A stretch of DNA of 33,637 nucleotides. Origin: Candidatus Chloroheliaceae bacterium (GTDB taxonomy: Bacteria; Chloroflexota; Chloroflexia; Chloroheliales; Chloroheliaceae). The first letter of the stretch is position 1; every line of letters starts with the position of its first letter. The stretch covers positions 1 to 33,637 of the forward strand of contig JACAUC010000031.1 of assembly GCA_013390945.1 (NCBI GenBank), given 5' to 3'. A model generated the notes under the pieces. It searched no databases, was not told where the DNA came from, and worked only from the letters and a program-made list of their open reading frames with translations. Both the position numbers and the translations under genes were made by a program. Shown here in pieces: positions 14,302 through 24,700 of this stretch.

Positions 14302-15393
14302 TTAGTGGGAAAAGGCTCCGACCATTGTTCGTTCTTTGATCGCTTTTCTAAGTCGGACATCTGCGCCAAGTAAGAGTTGTTCGGTCATTTCCCAACTCAT
14401 ACATTTATCGGTTACAGAGACACCGTAGCGTAAGAGACTTAAATCTTTGGGAATAGGTTGATTTCCTTCAAATAAATTACTTTCAAACATTAGGCCCACA
14501 AGCGACCGATTGCCGTTTAGAATTTGGCTTATAACATCGTCCATCACCAAAGGCTGAAGGGCGGCATCTTTGAGAGAATTGGCATGGCTGCAATCAATGA
14601 CAATATTGTGCGGTAATTTTGCTTTTTCAAGATCCTGCTCACATAAGCGGACACTGACCGAATCATAATTTGGCCTGCCACTACCGCCCCGTAGCACAAC
14701 ATGACCGTAGCGGTTGCCCCGTGTGCGAATCAGTGCGGTCTGACCTTGTTGGTTGATACCCACGAAGCTATGGGGATTAAGGGCTGCACCCAAAGCGTCT
14801 ATCGCTACTTGAACGCTGCCGTCTGTACCATTTTTGAAGCCTACTGGCATTGAAAGTCCACTTGCCATCTCCCGGTGGGTTTGCGATTCGGTAGTACGTG
14901 CGCCAATGGCAGCCCAAGTTACCAAATCGGTGATGTAGGCGGGTATGATGGGATCAAGTGCCTCCGTTCCAACTGGCAAACCTAGTTCAGCGCATTGTAG
15001 CAAGAGCCGACGTGCGGCAATTAGGCCATCCTGAATCTTAAACGAGTCGTCCATATAAGGGTCATTGATAAAGCCCTTCCAACCTATAGTAGTACGGGGT
15101 TTTTCAAAATAGACTCGCATTATGATAAACAAGGTTTCAGTGACCTCCGCCGCCAGCTTTTGCAAGCGTCTAGCATATTCTAAAGCGGCCTTCTCATCAT
15201 GGATGGAACAGGGGCCAACTACCACAAAGAGCCGGGGATCCTCGTGGTCAAGAATTGCCCTAACCGTCCGGCGGGCTTCAATTACGCTCTGAAGGGCGGT
15301 TGGCGAGGCCGGTACTAGAGCTTTTAGCTCGGCAGGAGTAATCATCACTTCGGCTGAAATAAGGTTTATACCATAGGTACTTTGTTGGAACAC
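14302..15393 (-). CDS. aroF: 3-deoxy-7-phosphoheptulonate (DAHP) synthase, class I alpha
   Basis: A 363-residue first enzyme of the shikimate pathway, condensing phosphoenolpyruvate and erythrose-4-phosphate. It is the E. coli AroF/AroG/AroH type: VVVGPCSIHD (C62), MRVYFEKPRTTIGWKGF, GLPVGTEALDP, IGARTTESQTHREMASGL, GFKNGTDG, VLRGGSGRPNYD, IDCSHANS (H270), MFESNLFEGNQ (E304) and GVSVTDKCMSWE (D329). C62, H270, E304 and D329 are the complete metal ligand set. The N-terminal segment that mediates aromatic amino acid feedback in E. coli is shortened. The start is GTG at 15393 with GGAG about 11 nt upstream. No other aro gene is adjacent. The isozyme letter is arbitrary; the enzyme is certain. 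Confidence 0.93.
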   Translation of the reverse strand: MFQQSTYGINLISAEVMITPAELKALVPASPTALQSVIEARRTVRAILDHEDPRLFVVVGPCSIHDEKAALEYARRLQKLAAEVTETLFIIMRVYFEKPRTTIGWKGFINDPYMDDSFKIQDGLIAARRLLLQCAELGLPVGTEALDPIIPAYITDLVTWAAIGARTTESQTHREMASGLSMPVGFKNGTDGSVQVAIDALGAALNPHSFVGINQQGQTALIRTRGNRYGHVVLRGGSGRPNYDSVSVRLCEQDLEKAKLPHNIVIDCSHANSLKDAALQPLVMDDVISQILNGNRSLVGLMFESNLFEGNQPIPKDLSLLRYGVSVTDKCMSWEMTEQLLLGADVRLRKAIKERTMVGAFSH

Positions 15394-15444
15394 TTCTTAA
15401 TAATCTCCACCTAAAAATTTTTTGTGTGTACCCTCTCAAAAATT

Positions 15445-15510
15445 CGGGGTAGGGGCGTATGGCATACGCTCAAAATGAGGCCAGCCTACGGCCAGCTACG
15501 ACCAGCCTAC
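15445..15510. repeat. Family A repeat followed by GGCCAGCCTACG-type repeat
   Basis: CGGGGTAGGGGCGTATGGCATACGCTC (15445-15471) is a family A copy with a degenerating hairpin. It is followed by CCAGCCTACGGCCAGCTACG and ACCAGCCTAC (15481-15510), short near-tandem GGCCAGCTACGACC-like units. Together they fill the gap between the DAHP synthase and the GT-C-like gene. Confidence 0.55.
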
Positions 15511-15610
15511 AACCTCTACCAATGGAAAAGATACATTTTGTGGCATCCTTACGCTGGACGGCATTGTCTTGTATATAGTATAGCATAGGCCAAAAATCTA
15601 AATCGGGTAG

Positions 15611-17911
15611 TCAATGCCTTATAGTAATTTCGCCTACGGCAATGGTCAGCAGACGGGTATCATTGCCGGGGCCAAGCTCTGCAGGACGATTGGCTTTACC
15701 ACCTATCACTAGATCCAAGCGGTTGCGACCAAGCTTCAACTCAAGTTTAAGCGATACCTGCTGTGGTTCTTCGCCTATCTCGCGTTGTAATTGGCTCACC
15801 CCATTAAAGACAAAATCCACCAGATGCTTCTCGTAAAAGCTCCAGAGTGGTAGGGTTATCTCCAACGTGCGGGGTTGATCGCTCCACAAATCTAATCCAG
15901 CCTTGGAACCTTGCACCCAGCGACTAGAGCGTTTGTCGTCGGCCTGCTCTGCCTCGTACCAAGTTGGCTGAACCAAGTTGGCGAAGAAAAGCGGCTTGTT
16001 CTCTTTTTCCGAACGACGCGGAACCTCAAAGACCACCAGATTTTCAGCCTCATACATCGGCCCCTGCGGAAAAAGCCGAAAAGCCAACCCTAAGATCGCC
16101 TCTTGTCGGTTGCCCCTTACCAAATCTTTATGCACAATTACATGGCGCACCCCAAAATAGCGCAACACCGCTTGCTCATCGGTGGGTGGCGGCAAAATAT
16201 CAGGGCGCGGCTTGCTTTGGAACTGGCTAAATTCCCAAAAGACTGGTACCCCGTAAAATGGCGGATAGACCGGGTTACGTGAAATGTAACCCCCCAACAA
16301 AGGCTTATGGTGTTCCATCTGTGCTTTTAGGTAGTCGGTCAAGTATTGGTATTCTCCGCCCACATTCATCGGCAAATCTAGGATAGCGTAACGTTCTTGA
16401 TCTGCCGCCAATCCCCGGTAAAACTGTGGCACACTATAGAAGGCCAACGGGTAGGGGGCAGGCCACAATTCAAAAACCAGTACCAAGAGAGCCAACCCAT
16501 TAATTATTCTAAACTTTACCCCCGCCCGTAGCCACGTGCTAAGTTGCCCCATACCCCAACTAGCCAACAAACTCAGAGCCAATATCGCCATAATTGCATA
16601 GCGCGAAGGGACGCGCGTAATATTTAAAATAGGCAATTTGTAAATCAGAGCCGCAGGCAGCGTGGGGCCAATTAGTTGACCGTTAACATGCAATTGTCGC
16701 CCAAAGGAGAGCAACCCAAAAAGCAACACTACCAAGACCCAAAAGAATGGCCCCGGTTTCCACTCAGCAACGTGGATTTTGGCAGGGGTATCATTTGAAA
16801 CTGGAAATTTGGTACGAAAAGATCTGCGGCGGATAAGGCTTAAAATTGCGCCAATAAGTGCCAGCAAGTAGAGAGTATAACCGGGAAAAACCACCTTTTC
16901 GATCAGAGTAGCCGTCCAAGGCCGCATAGCCGCTTTAATAGACCCTCCCCACAGAGGGTGAAAGGGGCTAGGGTAGAAATAGGCCAGTGCATCGGCAGAA
17001 TAGATGGAGTCTTGGCGTGGTGGAACAGTGTTCGGATTATTCAAAGCCTCACCCAGCATCGGTATCGTCAAGGGTAGGGTTAGCAATAGGAAGAGTCCGG
17101 CAATCAGCCCAGCCTGGCTCCAACTTGTCACCAACTTTGGCCCTATTTGAGCAAGATTACGCCTTTTTTCTATCACTGTCACTAGGGTTAGATAGAACAG
17201 ATAAGCCACGCTAAAAATTGCCATATAAAGAACATATTGCAACTCCAGCAGAATACCACAGATCAGCGTGAAAACCGCCAGCAAAGCAGGCCGAAGTTTA
17301 CCTGTGTTCAAAGCCTTCAAGAAGAAAAGGATGTAATAGGGCATAAACTCGGAGGAGAGCAAATTAAGATGACCTAGTAAATGAGCAAAATGATAAGTGC
17401 TAAATCCAAAAGCCACCCCTGCTATCAGGGCTGCGCCCGAATTACTCCATAAGTAGCGAGCCAAGCAAAAAGCACCATAGGCCGCAAAAGTCAAAGAGAA
17501 GAGAACGATAAAATTGTAACCCGCGACGGCTCCTCCTGCCAAATATTGCACCGGAAGGCTCAACAGGCCATTGAGCGCGTTAAGAGCATGGAGATAGAGG
17601 CCGGTGCCTTGGGGGTAGAAGAGCAGGTCGGTTTGGAAGGGATTCTGACCGTGTTCAAGGGCGTAGCGCACCCACCATAAATTCCAGACCATCTGCCAGC
17701 CATCCTGACCGTCACCGGGAATAGCTTCACGGAAATGTAACGCCAGCGGCCACGTAAAAGCTAAGGCCAAACCCAAGAAAAAAACTATTACCACCAGTTC
17801 GCGCCAACCTCCAAACCGGGCAAGGTAAGTTTTTAGGCCAGACCCCTTATTTGGTTTGGTAGCTGTACCAGCAATCACGTCTATTCCTCTGCTAATGTTC
17901 AGATGTATCAT
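15611..17911 (-). CDS. Large polytopic membrane protein, probable GT-C-type glycosyltransferase-like
   Basis: About 766 residues with ten or more hydrophobic helices followed by a C-terminal soluble region of ~200 residues. After the first helix comes an acidic loop PGDGQDGWQMVWNLWWVRYA, placed where GT-C enzymes carry their catalytic Asp motif, then NPFQTDLLFYPQGTGLYLHA. This layout matches large uncharacterised proteins grouped with PTPS-related/GT-C membrane proteins; a polyprenyl-phosphate-sugar dependent transfer is plausible but unproven. ATG at 17911 is used. A GTG at 17878 with AGAGGA 6 nt upstream is a good alternative. Reading upstream of 17911 enters a family A repeat (17921-17943) and is rejected. 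It is divergent from the NRAMP-type gene. Confidence 0.65.
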   Translation of the reverse strand: MIHLNISRGIDVIAGTATKPNKGSGLKTYLARFGGWRELVVIVFFLGLALAFTWPLALHFREAIPGDGQDGWQMVWNLWWVRYALEHGQNPFQTDLLFYPQGTGLYLHALNALNGLLSLPVQYLAGGAVAGYNFIVLFSLTFAAYGAFCLARYLWSNSGAALIAGVAFGFSTYHFAHLLGHLNLLSSEFMPYYILFFLKALNTGKLRPALLAVFTLICGILLELQYVLYMAIFSVAYLFYLTLVTVIEKRRNLAQIGPKLVTSWSQAGLIAGLFLLLTLPLTIPMLGEALNNPNTVPPRQDSIYSADALAYFYPSPFHPLWGGSIKAAMRPWTATLIEKVVFPGYTLYLLALIGAILSLIRRRSFRTKFPVSNDTPAKIHVAEWKPGPFFWVLVVLLFGLLSFGRQLHVNGQLIGPTLPAALIYKLPILNITRVPSRYAIMAILALSLLASWGMGQLSTWLRAGVKFRIINGLALLVLVFELWPAPYPLAFYSVPQFYRGLAADQERYAILDLPMNVGGEYQYLTDYLKAQMEHHKPLLGGYISRNPVYPPFYGVPVFWEFSQFQSKPRPDILPPPTDEQAVLRYFGVRHVIVHKDLVRGNRQEAILGLAFRLFPQGPMYEAENLVVFEVPRRSEKENKPLFFANLVQPTWYEAEQADDKRSSRWVQGSKAGLDLWSDQPRTLEITLPLWSFYEKHLVDFVFNGVSQLQREIGEEPQQVSLKLELKLGRNRLDLVIGGKANRPAELGPGNDTRLLTIAVGEITIRH

Positions 17912-17920
17912 TTCAAAAAG

Positions 17921-17943
17921 TCGGGGTAGGGGCGTATGGCATA
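17921..17943. repeat. Family A repeat fragment
   Basis: TCGGGGTAGGGGCGTATGGC followed by ATA: left half of the family A repeat with the hairpin lost. It lies immediately upstream of the GT-C-like gene and extends its open reading frame artificially. Confidence 0.55.
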
Positions 17944-17988
17944 CCTCCAAAGTTGAAACCATTTTAACACAACTCGAAAAATTCAGGC

Positions 17989-18017
17989 TTGTCAGCTATA
18001 GCTTATACGGCTATACT
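17989..18017 (+). promoter_or_regulatory. Sigma70-type promoter of the NRAMP-related gene
   Basis: -35 TTGTCA (17989-17994), 17-bp spacer, -10 TATACT (18012-18017). Transcription would start near 18024, which excludes translation from the upstream in-frame TTG at 17989 and supports the TTG at 18073. Confidence 0.65.
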
Positions 18018-18072
18018 AGGCAACGGCATAAGGCTAGAAGTGCAGTTATTGAAACGGATAGAGGAGATTAAG

Positions 18073-19455
18073 TTGGCAGAAGATACCAACAAGACCCCAA
18101 AACTAAAACAAACTCTTCCACACGAAAATCAGGAATCTGCCCAAGGGGAGGCCAAACCTAAAGGTGGGAAGCGATCACGGCGGAGCTTTGTATTTTATTT
18201 GGGCATTTTGGGGCCAGGGCTGATTGCCGCTAATGCAGGCAACGATGCGGGTGGCATTGCTACCTACAGTCAAATGGGATCACAGTATGGCTACAATCTG
18301 TTGTGGGTAATGGTGATCATTACCTTTTCACTCTCGGTCGTACAAGAGATGTGCGCCCGGCTAGGAGCCGCCACTGGCAAGGGTTTGAGCGATCTAGTTC
18401 GAGAAAATTTTGGTATTCGCTGGACGGTTCTAGTAATGTTGGCTTTGTTAATCGCCAACGTCGGAACCACTATTTCAGATTTTATCGGCATTGCAGCAGC
18501 AATGGACATTTTTGGAGTGCCGCCTTGGATTAGTGCGCCAACGGCAGGGTTTGCCTTATGGTGGCTGATTGCACGTGGCTCCTATGGTCGGGCTGAAAAG
18601 ATCTTTTTGTTTATGACTTTTGCCTTCTTTGCCTATATCTTCTCCGCCTTCATTGGACACCCCGACTGGGGACAAGCTCTGACCCATTCGTTTGTACCGA
18701 CGATTAAAGGCGACAGTGCCTATATCCAAACTATTATGGCCGCTATCGGTACCACTATTACCCCTTATATGCAGCTCTTCCTGCAAAGTGCGGTAGTAGA
18801 AAAGGGCGTAACTATGCGCGATTACAAATATGAGCGGCTTGAAGTTTATTTAGGCTGTTTCTTCTCTAACCTAATCTCGTTTTTCATCATTGTGGCCTGT
18901 GCCGCCACTCTTTTTGCCAACAGTCCCATAGTGGATGGCGAGCGTCAAGGTGTTACCATCAATACTGCCAGCGATGCTGCCCAAGCTCTTGGCCCACTCT
19001 TGGGGAATTATGCCACCTTGGTCTTTGCCTTTGGTCTGCTAGGAGCCTCGCTCCTAGCTTCGGGGGTATTGCCCTTAGCCACCTCCTATTCCATAACCGA
19101 GGCACTCGGTTTTGAGAATGGAGTCTCCTTTAAGCTAAAGGAAGCTCCAGTCTTTTGGAGTATTTTTACCGGAATGATTGTAGTCAGTGTTATCATCGCT
19201 ATAATTCCGGGTATTTTGAGCTATACCGTAACTATCCTGCTAGTGATCCAGATTCTTAATGCAATGATCCTACCCTTTGTTTTGGTAGCCGCCCTACTTT
19301 TAATCAACAATAAGGAGCTAATGGGACCATACACCAATGGTCGGGTCTACAATATTATTGCTTGGTCTACCGCCATTTTTGTAGCAACGCTTTCGTTGGT
19401 GCTATTGGCAATAACTATTACGGGTATCTTCAACATTGACCTATTGCCGGGGTAA
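18073..19455 (+). CDS. NRAMP-related divalent metal transporter with non-canonical metal site
   Basis: A 460-residue, ~11-helix transporter read from TTG at 18073, which has GAGGAG (18061-18066) 6 nt upstream. A hydrophilic Lys-rich N-terminus of ~38 residues precedes helix 1. In helix 1 the canonical DPGN is DAGG (D58-A59-G60-G61 in GNDAGGIATY). In helix 6 the canonical MPH is TPY (AAIGTTITPYMQLFLQSA). These positions coordinate Mn/Fe in NRAMP proteins; the helix 6 Met is the soft ligand favouring transition metals. Its loss, with an NDAGG motif, fits the NRAMP-related Mg2+ transporter (NRMT) group as I recall it. An unrelated Nramp-like clade of unknown substrate is the alternative. The inner-membrane location is clear; substrate is inference. 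A monocistronic unit with its own promoter and a downstream repeat hairpin. Confidence 0.82.
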   Translation: MAEDTNKTPKLKQTLPHENQESAQGEAKPKGGKRSRRSFVFYLGILGPGLIAANAGNDAGGIATYSQMGSQYGYNLLWVMVIITFSLSVVQEMCARLGAATGKGLSDLVRENFGIRWTVLVMLALLIANVGTTISDFIGIAAAMDIFGVPPWISAPTAGFALWWLIARGSYGRAEKIFLFMTFAFFAYIFSAFIGHPDWGQALTHSFVPTIKGDSAYIQTIMAAIGTTITPYMQLFLQSAVVEKGVTMRDYKYERLEVYLGCFFSNLISFFIIVACAATLFANSPIVDGERQGVTINTASDAAQALGPLLGNYATLVFAFGLLGASLLASGVLPLATSYSITEALGFENGVSFKLKEAPVFWSIFTGMIVVSVIIAIIPGILSYTVTILLVIQILNAMILPFVLVAALLLINNKELMGPYTNGRVYNIIAWSTAIFVATLSLVLLAITITGIFNIDLLPG

Positions 19456-19465
19456 AAAGTGGTGG

Positions 19466-19529
19466 TCAATGGATGGAGTCGTCTCCTACAACTCCTGTAA
19501 TTTCTGTGGGAAATGGCTCCGCCCATTGA
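19466..19529. repeat. Inverted pair of family D repeats / possible terminator
   Basis: TCAATGGATGGAG (19466-19478) is complementary to CTCCGCCCATTGA (19517-19529) with one mismatch, around a 38-nt loop. The arms and adjoining TCCTAC belong to the same repeat type as the array at 33332-33637. It starts 11 bp after the NRAMP-type stop and could terminate its transcript. Confidence 0.55.
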
Positions 19530-19616
19530 TTTAGTTAGACCAAAGTAGCTCAAGATATGGTAAAATGGAAGCTGTAGATTGGCGTTTCTAGCGGTGTGTT
19601 AGTTTTAGATAACGAA

Positions 19617-21584
19617 ATGCTCTTAGAACTAAACATTAGTAATTTTGCCATTATAGATCGGTTGGCCTTGCGCTTTAATCCCGGTTTTAATGCCCTGACG
19701 GGTGAAACGGGTGCGGGTAAATCCATTATTATTGACGCAATGGGCGCAATGTTAGGCGAAAAAATCGGGGCCGAGTTTGTCCGGCACGGCGCAGACCGGG
19801 CGAGAGTCGAAGGCTTTTTTGAGGTTAAATTGAATCTAAGTGACGAGCGTTTTGTGCGTCTCCTTGAACTAATGGAAAAGCATGAACTCTTTGATGACGC
19901 AGGTCGTCCTACCCAACTAGAAAATGGCGAGAAGCCGCGCCTTCATCTCAGTCTTTGCCGCGAACTTAGTAGTACCGGACGCACTATTTGTCGGGTCAAC
20001 GGTAGCACCGTTAAGCAAGAGATTTTGCGTGAGATAGGTCAAGCTCTGATAGATATTCACGGTCAAACCGAACATATCTCCCTTTTACGAGTAAGCGAAC
20101 ACCTCGAACTACTTGACCAATACGCCGGAGTGATAAGCCAACGTCACAAACTGGCTGAGCTAGTGGGGCAATTGCGTACTCTTCGCAAAGAGACCCTCTC
20201 ACTCCAGCACGACGAACGCGAACTGGTACGCCGCACCGAATTGCTCCGGTTCCAAGTGGAAGATATTGATCAAGTGGCACTTCAGCCGGGCGAAGAAGAA
20301 GAGTTGCTCAAAGAGCGTCAGATTCAAAACAGTGCCGAAAAGATTAGCACTATTGCCGAGCGCACCTATCGAGTACTCTATCAGGGTTACGAGGAGGAAG
20401 AAGGTAGTGGCTACACTGCCAGCGCAAGTCGCACCGCTAAAGGACGGGGCGGCAATACCACTTCCAAGGGCCGTTCGGTACAGGAAGCCTTGAGCGAAGT
20501 CGAAACGCTCTTGAATGAATTAATTCAATACGAGGCCGAATTTAGCAAGTATAGCGAAACGGTACAAGAGGTTCGCTATCGGTTGGAAGATGTGGCCCAT
20601 GCGGTGCGCGAGTTCCGCGACCGGGTAGAACATGATCCTAAGCGGTTGGAAGAGATTGAAGAGCGGCTTGACCTGATTCGGGTACTCAAGCGCAAGTATG
20701 GGGCCAATATCGCTGAAATCCTAAAATTCCGCAAAGAAGCCGCCGAAGAATTGGATAAAATCGAACATTCCAGCGAACGGTTAGCCGAATTACAAACCCA
20801 AGAGACTAAGCTCTTGGATAAAATAGGGGCTTTGGCCGCTAAGCTAAGCGAAGCTCGGCACAAAAGTGGTACGAAATTGGCCGCTGAAGTCGTGGCAGCA
20901 CTACAAGATTTAAAACTAATGCGAGCCAAATTTGTGGTAAACCTCAACCGAAGTGAAGACCCGGAGGGTGTGCCAGTCAAGAATGAAAAGGGCGAAATAC
21001 GGCGTTATGCTTTTGACGGACGAGGTATAGACCGGGTGGAATTTTATGTCTCCCTCAACCCCGGTGAGCCACCCAAGCCGCTACAGAAAGTCGCCAGTGG
21101 TGGCGAGACCAGTCGCTTGATGCTGGCTCTCAAATCTATCCTCGCAGCGGCGGATGCCATTCCCACCCTTATCTTTGACGAGGTGGATGTAGGTGTGGGT
21201 GGACGCAGTGGTCAGGTGGTAGGTGAAAAATTATGGCAATTGACCAATCAAGCCGAACACCAAGTCATTTGTATCACCCACCTACCTCAGATTGCGGCCT
21301 TTGGCGATGCTCATTACAATATCGTAAAACAGGTTAAAGACGAACGCACTTCGACCAGCGTGATAGAGTTAATGGAGACCCAGCGAATTGAAGAACTAGC
21401 CGCGATGCTTGGCGGTCTGCCCGTCACCGAAACCAAGAGGCTCAATGCCCTTGAGATGTTGCGTGATATTGGCGAATGGAAAGACAAAGCCCGCGCCGCC
21501 AAAGACCATAGTCCAAACCATAACGGTCACATTACCGGGACTATCGAGCCTATTTCAAAGACTCAGCTTCAGTTTCAGTCGTGA
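19617..21584 (+). CDS. recN: DNA repair protein RecN
   Basis: An SMC-like ATPase of the double-strand break repair pathway, 655 residues from the ATG at 19617. It begins MLLELNISNFAIIDRLALRF, as RecN proteins do. Walker A is GETGAGKS (about residues 29-36), the ABC signature is ASGGETSRLML (about residues 490-500), and Walker B is LIFDEVDVGVGG followed by the H-loop ITHLPQIAAFGD. Two long coiled-coil arms (about residues 145-370) flank a short hinge and include a Gly/Ser/Thr-rich insertion near residues 257-280. A GTG at 19596 would add seven residues; neither start has a clear SD site, and homology favours the ATG. A single gene between the NRAMP-type and O-antigen-ligase genes, with no lexA or argR neighbour visible. 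Confidence 0.93.
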   Translation: MLLELNISNFAIIDRLALRFNPGFNALTGETGAGKSIIIDAMGAMLGEKIGAEFVRHGADRARVEGFFEVKLNLSDERFVRLLELMEKHELFDDAGRPTQLENGEKPRLHLSLCRELSSTGRTICRVNGSTVKQEILREIGQALIDIHGQTEHISLLRVSEHLELLDQYAGVISQRHKLAELVGQLRTLRKETLSLQHDERELVRRTELLRFQVEDIDQVALQPGEEEELLKERQIQNSAEKISTIAERTYRVLYQGYEEEEGSGYTASASRTAKGRGGNTTSKGRSVQEALSEVETLLNELIQYEAEFSKYSETVQEVRYRLEDVAHAVREFRDRVEHDPKRLEEIEERLDLIRVLKRKYGANIAEILKFRKEAAEELDKIEHSSERLAELQTQETKLLDKIGALAAKLSEARHKSGTKLAAEVVAALQDLKLMRAKFVVNLNRSEDPEGVPVKNEKGEIRRYAFDGRGIDRVEFYVSLNPGEPPKPLQKVASGGETSRLMLALKSILAAADAIPTLIFDEVDVGVGGRSGQVVGEKLWQLTNQAEHQVICITHLPQIAAFGDAHYNIVKQVKDERTSTSVIELMETQRIEELAAMLGGLPVTETKRLNALEMLRDIGEWKDKARAAKDHSPNHNGHITGTIEPISKTQLQFQS

Positions 21585-21627
21585 GTTTAAATAATAAATA
21601 ACACCACTGAACACTGATAAACATATT

Positions 21628-21737
21628 CGTGAGATGTTGCTCCGTCAGTGAACCAACCAATGGATCGAGCTACTTCCTACCATCTAAAGTGGGGGATACT
21701 GCGTAACTTGGGTGTCAACTGGTTGCTATCAGTTGAT
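21628..21737. repeat. Degenerate family D repeat cluster upstream of the O-antigen-ligase-like gene
   Basis: On the minus strand 21628-21650 reads ACTGACGGAGCAACATC, and on the plus strand 21656-21680 reads CCAATGGATCGAGCTACTTC followed by CTACC. Both resemble TCAACTGGCGGAGCAGCATC and CCTAC of the array at 33332. TCAACTG (21716-21722) and CAGTTGA (21731-21737) form a further 7-bp stem, like the one at 33601-33624. Confidence 0.4.
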
Positions 21738-21772
21738 ATTATATTATTTCCTGCAAGAGGTTATTAGGTTTA

Positions 21773-24700
21773 ATGGTTAAGAGAATTGTACAGTACTGTA
21801 ATATAACGATGGAAGTAGTCTGGTTGCTGGCAGTAGTCAGTATTCCAATTTACTTCAACATTTACACCAGCCGCGTGTTTGAGCCTGATAAAATTACCCT
21901 CTTCCGCAGCTTAATGCTAGTGTTGAGTGTGGCTTGGTTGACTAAATGGGTAGCAATCTGGGCCGCCGACCGCGCACAAAAGGCTTCGCGCCGAACTAAT
22001 CGCAAAGAGGAAGCTGAGCCAAGCTTTGAACCGGATGGCGACATAGTAGTGCCTGATATGCGCCCTTTCCCCCGCCGGTTTTTGCTAAAGCCACTAATTT
22101 TGCCAGTTCTGATCCTAGTCTTTGTCTATACAATGGCTACCATCTTTTCGGTAGTGCCGGGGGTTAGCTGGTGGGGTAGTTACCAACGCCTCCAAGGAAC
22201 CTATACCCTGACAAGCTATGTCATTCTTTTTATGGCAATAGCCTTCAATATGACCGAACGACGACAGGTAGAGCGACTAATCAGTTTTAACCTCCTGACT
22301 TTAATTCCAGTGGCTCTCTACGGCTTTTTGCAACATTACAAAGCTGACCCCCTCCCTTGGCAAGGTGACGTGGTTTTCCGGGTTACCTCCACCATGGGTA
22401 ACGCGATCTTTATCTCGGCTTACCTGATTATGTTAGTGCCATTGGTGATCTATCGCCTCGTTCTGACGGGTCATTGGTTGGCGGTAAACCGAACCTTAGC
22501 CCAACGCAGTTTTAAGAAGGGCCGGATTCGGGATAACGCCCTAAGTTGGTTGGTTCTCTATGGTACCTTCATTGTTTTTGAAGTGGGCCTCTTTTTCGCC
22601 GTGCTAAACTTTACGGCCAACTATCGGCCTGATAATAGCAACTTGGCTAATGCCCAAGCCGCAGCACAGGCAGCGGCGGCAAATCCGCAGTTGATAGACA
22701 GCAAACGAGCGGTGGAGTTCAGTCAGCTTGCGGGTGGTGATTCTGGTGGGCCTTGGTGGGCCTTGCCTATCGGCATTATACTTAGCTTTGGTCTTTATTT
22801 TCTCTTTACGGTACGTCGGGCCGGAACCGATACCAATTATCTCTTCCGTATCTTTGAGTTTCTGGGCTATTTGACTTTAGCGGCTCTGACGGTCTTGACC
22901 ATCCTCTACAGCCAGAGTCGTGGGCCGTTAATGGGCTTGATGCTGGGGCTTGCCTTGTTTCCACCGCTTCTGCTCTGGCGACGCAAGATGTGGCGCTGGT
23001 TGTCGGGCTACCTAGTTTTTAGCTTGATAGGAGGTGGTTTTCTCTTCCTCTTTAATATGCCCATCGGTACAACCCCACTGGAACCACTATTTAAAATTGC
23101 CCGGCAAAACCAAGAAATCGCCCGTTTGGGCCAAATTCTCGAAACTAATTCAGGTACAGGTAAAGTACGCCAGCTTATCTGGAAAACCGATTTTGAAATA
23201 ATGAACAATGCCCTCAAAAACGAACCTTGGCGGGCTTTTATCGGCTATGGACCAGAATCGCTTTACAATATCTCGCCGCCCTTCTACCAGCCCGAACTAG
23301 CCCAAGTGGAAGCCCGTAACGCTATTCCCGACCGCTCCCACAACGGCTATCTTGATGCGCTAGTAACCACTGGCGGGTTAGGTTTGCTGGCCTACGTCGG
23401 ATTAGTAGTGACTTTCTTCTTCTACGGCATCAAATTCTTGCGCCGCACCAATCGCTTAGATTATCAAGTTCTTTTGGCGGTACTGATGGCAATAATGCTG
23501 GCCCACCAAGTAGAGATTCAAGTTGGGATTCAGATTGCGACCACTTGGATGTTGTTTTGGATAAGTATCGCATTGATGGTAGTGCTTGGTGGCCTCATTA
23601 ATGTCAGCCGAGGCATCCCACAAATGGGCGAGGTCAGCCAACAGAATGGCACCCCACAAGCGAATGGTATCTCACAGGCTGAACCAGTGGTGACAGTAGA
23701 AGAGCCAGAGCCAGTAGCGGCTCTGGCTACAACCTCGGCTAAATCCAGTAAGACGGGTAAGCAGAAGTCGCGTAATGCCCAAACTCCACCTCTTATATCA
23801 GAGTCTAAAGCCGCTTCCAACAGCCCTGACCAGCTTAAAATAAAACCTAATAGGCCCTCAATTAAAGCTGCCTCCAACAGCTCTGACCAGCTTAGAACGA
23901 AAGCATCCAACGCAAAATCTAAATCCGCCGCTGAACGATCCAGTCGGGGAACTCCCGCCTCGAACCGATTGGTTCCGGCGACGGAAGGAGCGTTTGGCCT
24001 TGGTGGTAATGTTGGCTATAGTAGCGAGTACCTTTATCGGTCTGTGCGGCCTTGGTTCTGGATAGCTGCAGGAGCTATAGGAATATTTGCCCTTACTTAT
24101 GCCTATTTTGCCAATTATTTACCGATAGTGGCCGATGGCTACTATAAGCAAGGGACAAACTTAGGAGCCTCCCAAAACTGGGCGTTGGCAGTACCCTATT
24201 TCCGAAAAGCCATCGAAGATGCCCCTACCGAAGATTTTTATTACCTCTTCCTCGGCCAAGCTTATTTGGAACAAGCCCGTACCCTCTCGGCTGATGCAAG
24301 CCAACTTCAGGCCCGTAAAATCCAGATTACCACACTCTTCAACGAAGGCGAACAAGCACTCAAAAAGGCCCACGAACTTGCTCCCCTCAATCCCGACCAC
24401 TATGCTAACTTGGCCCGGCTTTATTCTATGTGGGCCGGGGCGGATTCTAGCCGAACCGATGAATTTATGACTAAATCGGTGGATTGGTATGAGCAGGTGG
24501 TCAATAGTCGGGCACCCCGCAATGCTCGCCTTTGGACAGAACTGGCCGCCTCTTACCTTAATCTTTGGGCTAGTCGGAAAGATAGTTCCAACCAAACCCT
24601 CGTTAACAAGGCTATTTCGGCAGGAGAGCAATCGGTCAAGGTGGACGATCACTATGATTTCAATCGAATCGTGCTGGGCGATATTTATATGTCTGCCGGA

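Noticed and set aside
20576-20980. A 134-codon minus-strand frame within recN
   Set aside because: Composition is Ser/Arg/Leu-rich, as expected from the antisense of coiled-coil codons; no independent evidence for a gene.
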